54,522 nucleotides of DNA from Ruminococcaceae bacterium UBA3751 (lineage in GTDB: Bacteria; Bacillota; Clostridia; Oscillospirales; Acutalibacteraceae): NCBI GenBank assembly GCA_002371215.1, contig DFGL01000086.1, positions 1 to 54,522 on the forward strand, in the 5' to 3' direction. This document shows, one piece after another, positions 49,415-54,522 of this stretch; position 1 is the first letter of the stretch; every line of letters starts with the position of its first letter. The translations under genes and the position numbers were made by a program. The notes under the pieces were generated by a model. The model had not been told where the DNA came from, did not search any database, and worked only from the letters and a program-made list of their open reading frames with translations.

Positions 49415-49443
49415 ATTATATCACAAGAAGCGGGATTTGTAAA
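49415..49443 (-). promoter_or_regulatory. promoter of the YhhN/zinc-ribbon pair
   Basis: Minus strand: TTTACA, 17 bp, TATAAT. The -35 box lies within the 3' arm of a hairpin (GGGATTTGT..ACAAATCCC) that follows the BspA-like gene. Confidence 0.6.
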
Positions 49444-49548
49444 TAGTTTTAACCATTCACAAATCCCATACTTTTTATCAGGTTACTGTTTAGCTCTTAT
49501 TGAAACAGTCATTTGGATAGATTAAAGCTTTTGAATACAGCTCGTTAA

Positions 49549-52500
49549 TCACTTAGTTTTGACCTTCCTGGCAAAGCTCCACGCAGAATACACCTTGCTT
49601 CCGTTTACGTTTCTGTATGCGCGTACGCGAACATAGTATCTCTGTTTACGCTTCAGCTTTTTTACCGTTTTCCTGCTTCTTAATCTCCCCTTTACGGTAA
49701 CAAGCCGGGACTTTTTGAAACCTTTTTTCTTTGAATACTGAATCTGGTAGCCGTCAGCCTTCTTTATTCTTTTCCACTTAACAACAAAGCCCTTGCGTTT
49801 TTTCTTAAGCGCTTTAATAGTCGTTCTTGCAACCTCAGTTACAAATGAGTATCTTCCGGATGTAGAAGAAGAGGCAGTGTTTTTTTTCTGAGAGTCAGAC
49901 GAGGTACCTGAATCAGCGGTATTGCTTCCGCCGCTTACTGAGCCGCCCGAAGTAGAGGATTCTTCACCGTTTGCAGGCGCAACAATATTAAATCTGGCTG
50001 TTGTTGCAAAAATACAGTAATCGCCCAATCCCGTAACGGCAACTGTAGCCGTACCGATTTTAATATTATTCCTGTAAGTAGCCTTATAGTGTTTATCAGC
50101 CGTAAGGATAAATCCGTCCTGACACACTATAAGCGACGGTTTAAGCGCTCTTCCCGTGTACGTCTGGTCAGGAATCGGCGCAATTATAAACGACTGCTCC
50201 TTATAATTAATATTATTAGCCTTCGCATAGTTTATGGCGGGCGAATTCAGGGTTGAAATAATAGTAAGCTTAGGGCAGCCTTTGAAGGCGTTATGAGCTA
50301 TGGTTTTAACCTCGGGTGAAATATATGCAGTTTCAAGGTTAGAACAGTTTTCAAATGCTGCTTCCCTGATTTCTTCAATGGAAGAACCGATTACAACGCT
50401 TTCAACGGTTTCGTTGCCGCTGAATTCATGCTCTTCAATGTACGCTTCGCGCTCCTCTTTTGTAAAATAGAACTTTTTAAGATTAACGCAGCCGTAAAAA
50501 GTACCGCAGTTTTCCCTGCTATCAAATCTGACGCCTGTTAAATCAATACTTTCAAGTGAAATACAATTAGCAAACGCTAAAGATTTTAAATAACGCACAT
50601 TATTAAGATAAACATCGCTAAGCTTTGAACAGTTTTCAAAAGCAGAATCAAGAATATTGCTTACAGTAGAAGGAAGATAAACACTTTCTATCTCAGTATT
50701 GGAAAAAGCATATCTGCCGATAGTTTCTATACCTTCACTAAAAGTTATGCTTTTAAGCGGTAAATCCTTGAATGCAGATGTAATTACTTTTATTCCTGAA
50801 CCTATATGAACGCTCTCAATAAAAGAACCTTTAAAGGCATCGTTATTAAGCGAGTCCAACTCTCCGTTATCGGAAAAAATAATCTGTTTTATCTCACTAT
50901 TATAAAAAGCATAATTATCAATTCTTGAAACTGATTTCGGTATTGTCAGCTTTTTAAGCCTGTTAACATTTCCGAAAGCCGCCTCGCGTATTCTTTTAAC
51001 AGTTGAAGGAATAACAAATTCTTCATCAGCCTTATTTGCCGGATAGCAAATAAGCTCTGTTTTATCTTTATTATAAAGAACGCCGTCCTGAGAAGAAAAG
51101 AAAGGATTATTTTCGCTAACATTTATTTCTTCAATTTTATATCTGTTAGTTATTTCGGCTACTATGCAATAGTTATCTCGGATAAAGATTTTAGCTTTTC
51201 CAAGTGATTCATCAATGTTCCTTATTCCGGCGCCGAAGGTTATACTTTTTATACCATCGTGCAGATTGTCTTCTCTCAATACAAGTAGCGAGTCAGGCAA
51301 TGTTATTGTATCAAATTGAGCTGAACCCATACATCTGTAACCGATATATATTAATCCTTCATTAAAGCTGATACCGTTATTAAATTGATTGCCTATTCCC
51401 GACTGGTCTTCAATAAATAAAAGCGATTCCGGGAATTCCTCTATACTTTCAATATTATCGCTAAGAACATATTTACCCAGATATTCAAGCTTAGAGGGCA
51501 AAACAAGCTTTTTGATTGATTTTTTATTGTTATAAGCAAATTTATTTATTCTTGTAACAGGCTTTCCGTTAACATAACTCGGCGTTACCAAATAATCTGC
51601 TTCGCTGCCGTTATATTTTGAAAGGACAACAAAACTATCATACTCAAAAAAAGTAAAATCACCTTCGGTTATTGTTCCTAAGTATTCGCTGTAACCGGTC
51701 TGTAATGCTTCCGGATTGCTGTTATTAAATACGTAAGAAAATGTTAAATCTGTGTCAACAAAATAATTATCGGTATGTACAGTTTCAAGAGATGTACAAT
51801 TATTAAAAGAATTAGATTCAAGAAAATAAAAGTATTTTGGCAATAATACTGTTTTTAAAGAGGTACAGCCATCAAAAGTATTGCATTCAAGAAAACTGAA
51901 AAGCGTATCTTCTAAATTTATACTTTCAAGCTCGGTGCAGCTGCTAAAGCACCAGCAACCAATACTTGTTAAAACAGGACAAACAGAAAAATCAGCAGTC
52001 TTAATATTTGTTTTTTCAAATGCATATTCACTTATTGTTTGTAAAAGAGAGCCGTCCTGAATGCTAAAGCTTTCAAATTTACATCCTGAAAAAGCTTTCT
52101 CACCAATAAACACAACCGTATTGGGAAGCACGAAATCTCCAAATTCAACGGATGCAAATGCTCCTTCCTCTATTTCTAATAAACTGCAGTTTTTGTCATA
52201 ATCAAGGTTATTAATTTTTGTTCCGTAAGCAAAAGCACCGCTTTTTATTGTTTTAAGAGAAGAGGCGATTTTTATTCGTTCAAAGTCCTTTTCAAGGAAG
52301 CAATTATTAAACAAGGACGTCACGGTATCAGGCATTTCAAAGTCACTATGTCCTTCACCGACAAAGTATATAACATCTTTATTTTTTGAATAGAGAACGT
52401 TCCCTTCCGAGCATAAGTATTCGGCGTCTTCATCAACAATTATGTTTTCAAGACCAACCGTATTAAAAAACGGCGGTTTTTTAAACCTTTCATATTCTTC

Positions 52501-53103
52501 CTCATAATCATTTCCGCTGACAGAAGAAGGATAAGCATATTCCATAGCGGAAACACGGGCATTTTTACCTATTTTCACAGTAGATAAGCTTGAGCTTTCA
52601 AAAGCTGAATAGCCAAGATATTTTAAACTGTCAGGCAAATCAACAGTACAATTGAAAACACAATTGTTAAAGGCGTTCTTATCAATGCCTTCAAGACCTT
52701 CCGACATACTTATTGAATTAATTGAACAGTTTTTAAAAGCGTTTTCACCTATATACTTTAAAGATGAAGGTAAGGTAATACTTAAGTTCTTCCTGCCTTC
52801 GGCAATTCTGTTAATATATACAATACCTTCCGAAACAATAATGTTCTTAATAGTATTTTTACCGAAAACATTACTGCTACTGCTGATACCAACAACCTTA
52901 TTACCGTCAAGCATCGAAGGAATAACAACCGTTTCATAGCTCGAATCATTTATATATCTACTGATAGAAACAAATTGCTCATCATTCTCGGTATAAACTA
53001 CATCATATTCCCAGTCACCGGAGCGTATAGCTGCATTTACGCTAATCGGAAAAGCGGTAAACGATAATAAGAGAACTAATATTATACTTATAATCTTTTT
53101 CAT
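49549..53103 (-). CDS. BspA-like LRR_5 cell-surface protein with FnIII-type C-terminus
   Basis: 1184 residues. Signal peptide (MKKIISIILVLLLSFTAFPI), then a long series of LRR_5 repeats to about residue 1000, with the AF-x-G/N-C-x-x-L-x-x-I-x-I-P pattern (for example AFENCSKLSDVYLN and AFKGCPKLTIIS). An MBG-like domain follows (IPDQTYTGRALKPSLIV), then a Ser/Thr/Gly-rich linker and a Lys-rich FnIII-like domain (about 1090-1184, VVKWKRIKKADGYQIQYS). No sortase motif. Probably a secreted or wall-bound adhesin. It starts one base after the anti-sigma gene stop, with GGAGG inside that gene. Confidence 0.93.
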   Translation of the reverse strand: MKKIISIILVLLLSFTAFPISVNAAIRSGDWEYDVVYTENDEQFVSISRYINDSSYETVVIPSMLDGNKVVGISSSSNVFGKNTIKNIIVSEGIVYINRIAEGRKNLSITLPSSLKYIGENAFKNCSINSISMSEGLEGIDKNAFNNCVFNCTVDLPDSLKYLGYSAFESSSLSTVKIGKNARVSAMEYAYPSSVSGNDYEEEYERFKKPPFFNTVGLENIIVDEDAEYLCSEGNVLYSKNKDVIYFVGEGHSDFEMPDTVTSLFNNCFLEKDFERIKIASSLKTIKSGAFAYGTKINNLDYDKNCSLLEIEEGAFASVEFGDFVLPNTVVFIGEKAFSGCKFESFSIQDGSLLQTISEYAFEKTNIKTADFSVCPVLTSIGCWCFSSCTELESINLEDTLFSFLECNTFDGCTSLKTVLLPKYFYFLESNSFNNCTSLETVHTDNYFVDTDLTFSYVFNNSNPEALQTGYSEYLGTITEGDFTFFEYDSFVVLSKYNGSEADYLVTPSYVNGKPVTRINKFAYNNKKSIKKLVLPSKLEYLGKYVLSDNIESIEEFPESLLFIEDQSGIGNQFNNGISFNEGLIYIGYRCMGSAQFDTITLPDSLLVLREDNLHDGIKSITFGAGIRNIDESLGKAKIFIRDNYCIVAEITNRYKIEEINVSENNPFFSSQDGVLYNKDKTELICYPANKADEEFVIPSTVKRIREAAFGNVNRLKKLTIPKSVSRIDNYAFYNSEIKQIIFSDNGELDSLNNDAFKGSFIESVHIGSGIKVITSAFKDLPLKSITFSEGIETIGRYAFSNTEIESVYLPSTVSNILDSAFENCSKLSDVYLNNVRYLKSLAFANCISLESIDLTGVRFDSRENCGTFYGCVNLKKFYFTKEEREAYIEEHEFSGNETVESVVIGSSIEEIREAAFENCSNLETAYISPEVKTIAHNAFKGCPKLTIISTLNSPAINYAKANNINYKEQSFIIAPIPDQTYTGRALKPSLIVCQDGFILTADKHYKATYRNNIKIGTATVAVTGLGDYCIFATTARFNIVAPANGEESSTSGGSVSGGSNTADSGTSSDSQKKNTASSSTSGRYSFVTEVARTTIKALKKKRKGFVVKWKRIKKADGYQIQYSKKKGFKKSRLVTVKGRLRSRKTVKKLKRKQRYYVRVRAYRNVNGSKVYSAWSFARKVKTK

Positions 53104-53104
53104 T

Positions 53105-53767
53105 TTAATCCTCCATTTCAAACGCTATACTGCTTGCACAGCCGCTATATGCAACTGTAACAATAAGCACCTTATTGCCGTTAAGGGTTTCTATTCTTTT
53201 ATCAACAGCACATTCTTCAATCGGAATATTATGCTGCGTTCTGTCATTATAAACAGCTGTTACGCTTAGCTTACTTAAATCGACGTCGGATTCACTTTTA
53301 ATTTTATTATTGCGCTCTTTAACAGTTAAATAGATAGAGCTTATACAGCTGTTAACAGTCTCTGTATTATCCGACATTACAAACAGGTCGCTAATAAAGT
53401 TTTCAAAAAAAACGCTAATCTGCAGTGCAAGCGCAGGCTTTGCAGTTATTGCAGCAGTTCCGGTAAGCAGCATTATTATAACTGCGGCGGCAGCACGCTT
53501 AAACTTTATTCTGCTACCAGAGGTGTTTTTATGGCAATAATGAAGGATAGAACGGTACGAATCAAGTTTTTTATACGCTTCATCGTTCCCCGGATTCTGA
53601 AAGCTGTCAAGGAGGTCAACGCATTCATCAATAAGGTCAGTATCTGCTTCATCGCCTTTTAGAAGCTCATTTTCAATTACTTTTGTTAAACAGTCGGATA
53701 TTTCATTAATATATTCGGTTTCTGATAAAACATAGCTCAAAGTATTACAGTTAACTGTAATGTTCAT
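53105..53767 (-). CDS. single-pass membrane protein, probable anti-sigma factor
   Basis: 220 residues. A cytoplasmic helical part (1-87), a membrane helix at about 88-112 (AAAAVIIMLLTGTAAITA), and an outside domain at about 150-220 whose lines LSKLSVTAVYNDRT and VLIVTVAYSG resemble a Big_3-type Ig-like domain. Its place between a sigma-70-family gene (3 bp upstream) and a surface protein gene is the usual anti-sigma arrangement. No zinc-binding HxxxCxxC motif was found, so it is not a classical ZAS protein. The assignment rests on context. Confidence 0.72.
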   Translation of the reverse strand: MNITVNCNTLSYVLSETEYINEISDCLTKVIENELLKGDEADTDLIDECVDLLDSFQNPGNDEAYKKLDSYRSILHYCHKNTSGSRIKFKRAAAAVIIMLLTGTAAITAKPALALQISVFFENFISDLFVMSDNTETVNSCISSIYLTVKERNNKIKSESDVDLSKLSVTAVYNDRTQHNIPIEECAVDKRIETLNGNKVLIVTVAYSGCASSIAFEMED

Positions 53768-53770
53768 TAT

Positions 53771-54313
53771 TTACCCTCCTCTCTTGAATTCTTCAATAAT
53801 AGGTTCTGCTAAATTTATGATTTTTGCACGCAGCCTCGAGGTACGTTTTGCAGCTGTGTTTGTGGAAATTCCGAATTCATTCCCAATTTCATTTAGTGAC
53901 AGGCGGTCAACGTATTTCATATTATACAGCCTCTGTTCATTTTCGCTGAGATTTGCAATTAGTATATCTTTAATAACGTCATAATCCAAATCAGCAGCTT
54001 TTAAATCTTGTTCTATTGCAGGAATATCGGATATTTCTTCAAGCATAACGGTACGCTTTGCGTTCTTGGCAAACTCCTCCTCTGCTCTTTTACACATATT
54101 TAACGCAGTAGAATAAAGAAACGCTTTTTTGTTTTTAATATCAACGCCTGATAAAATCTTATTGTAAAATACAAGATAACTATTCTGTACGCAGTCTTCA
54201 ACAGCGTTTAAATTATTTTTCAAATGAACAGAACAAAACTTGATTAACAAGCTATTATACTGTTCATAGGCGTCGGCAAGTATTTTATCTGCAAGACGTT
54301 TATCAACTGACAT
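53771..54313 (-). CDS. sigma-70 family (ECF-like) RNA polymerase sigma factor
   Basis: 180 residues. Region 2 is at about 20-85 (VEDCVQNSYLVFYNKIL and NKKAFLYSTALNMC). Region 4 is at about 115-172, with the helix-turn-helix line LSLNEIGNEFGISTNTAAKR. No regions 1 or 3, typical of ECF factors. Start at 54313 with AAAGGAGG; an upstream ATG is less likely. First gene of the sigma/anti-sigma/BspA operon. A weak TTGACT-17-TCTAAA lies just upstream. Confidence 0.88.
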   Translation of the reverse strand: MSVDKRLADKILADAYEQYNSLLIKFCSVHLKNNLNAVEDCVQNSYLVFYNKILSGVDIKNKKAFLYSTALNMCKRAEEEFAKNAKRTVMLEEISDIPAIEQDLKAADLDYDVIKDILIANLSENEQRLYNMKYVDRLSLNEIGNEFGISTNTAAKRTSRLRAKIINLAEPIIEEFKRGG

Positions 54314-54396
54314 AAGCGTTCCTCCTTTCAGCGTTTTAGAAAAGCTCTTCATATATTAGTCAACGAATAACAAAAAAATGACAAAAAAACTTATAT

Positions 54397-54490
54397 CCGC
54401 ATGAGCGGTTCTCGTGCCAGCCCGCACCACAATTCCGAATTAGAATAGCCGTGCGCAGCACCCACTATTCTTCATTCTTCATTCATCATT
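54397..54490. repeat. hairpin cluster upstream of the sigma gene
   Basis: Several short stems in about 90 bp: CCGC-ATGA-GCGG (54397-54408), GTGC/GCAC (54414-54427), a palindromic AATTCCGAATT and AGAATAG/CTATTCT (54442-54471) enclosing GTGC/GCAC, then a CATTCTT/TTCATTC-type simple repeat. The look is that of a small interspersed element or MITE remnant; only one copy is in the window. Confidence 0.4.
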
Positions 54491-54497
54491 CTTAATT

Positions 54498-54522
54498 AAA
54501 AAAACAGATTCCAAAGAATCTG
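54498..54522 (-). terminator. terminator of a gene beyond the window edge
   Basis: Minus strand: CAGATTC-TTTG-GAATCTG followed by seven T. It belongs to a gene transcribed leftwards from outside the window. Confidence 0.8.

Overview
The window looks like a chromosomal segment of a low-to-mid GC, endospore-forming member of the Clostridia, most probably a gut or rumen Ruminococcaceae/Oscillospiraceae-type bacterium. The evidence is direct: a spoIIAA-spoIIAB-sigF operon, spoVM, spoIVA and a SipL-type DUF3794/LysM gene are present. T-box leaders control aminoacyl-tRNA synthetase genes, promoters are of the TTGACA-17-TATAAT type, and there are BspA-like leucine-rich surface proteins and a dockerin-like motif. 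Most genes lie on the minus strand, and most of the window is housekeeping DNA.

Layout. 1-5.6 kb: the 5' part of a tRNA, the spoIIA operon, folC and valS behind a valine T-box. 5.6-18.9 kb: a long minus-strand run yloC(yicC)-remA-gmk-rpoZ-priA-def-fmt-yugP-rsmB-rlmN-prpC-prkC-rsgA-thiN-(48-aa membrane protein)-spoVM. This is the Bacillus subtilis yloC-to-spoVM order without coaBC and rpe. 19-26.7 kb: a secreted dockerin-like protein, an unassigned structured RNA of about 480 nt, a DUF1292 gene, a probable 6S RNA, a regulated epimerase gene, a three-gene biotin-dependent carboxyltransferase set and a diacylglycerol-kinase-type lipid kinase. 26.7-34 kb: an aldo/keto reductase, cysE-cysS behind a cysteine T-box, and recA-recX-rimO-pgsA. 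34-46.9 kb: rpmB, a secreted Ig-like protein, rpmF with der and yceD, pgi, a D,D-carboxypeptidase, mtaB, a GHL10 lipoprotein, two small proteins, and spoIVA with sipL. 46.9-47.4 kb: a CAT-anticodon tRNA followed by a degenerate tandem array of copied tRNA 3' ends, terminators and a 66-bp element. 47.4-54.5 kb: a zinc-ribbon/membrane protein with a YhhN-family protein, then a sigma factor, a membrane anti-sigma-like protein and a 1184-residue BspA-like surface protein in one tightly packed operon, ending in an intergenic cluster of small hairpins.

How the genes work together. The yloC-spoVM run joins nucleotide supply, transcription (omega), replication restart, translation initiation (def, fmt), rRNA modification, ribosome GTPase and Ser/Thr kinase signalling, with sporulation coat assembly at its distal end. 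SpoVM and SpoIVA anchor the coat, and SipL is the clostridial SpoIVA partner. SpoIIAA, SpoIIAB and SigF form the forespore switch. Several real genes are too short for ordinary ORF lists and were read by eye: spoVM (29 aa), a 48-aa membrane protein and rpmF (59 aa).

The least explained items are the RNA at about 20.2-20.7 kb, the tRNA-3'-end array at 47.05-47.37 kb, the sigma/anti-sigma/LRR operon, and the transcarboxylase-like trio with no biotin carboxylase or sodium-pump subunit beside it. All identifications come from reading the sequence and from recalled family features; no database search was possible.
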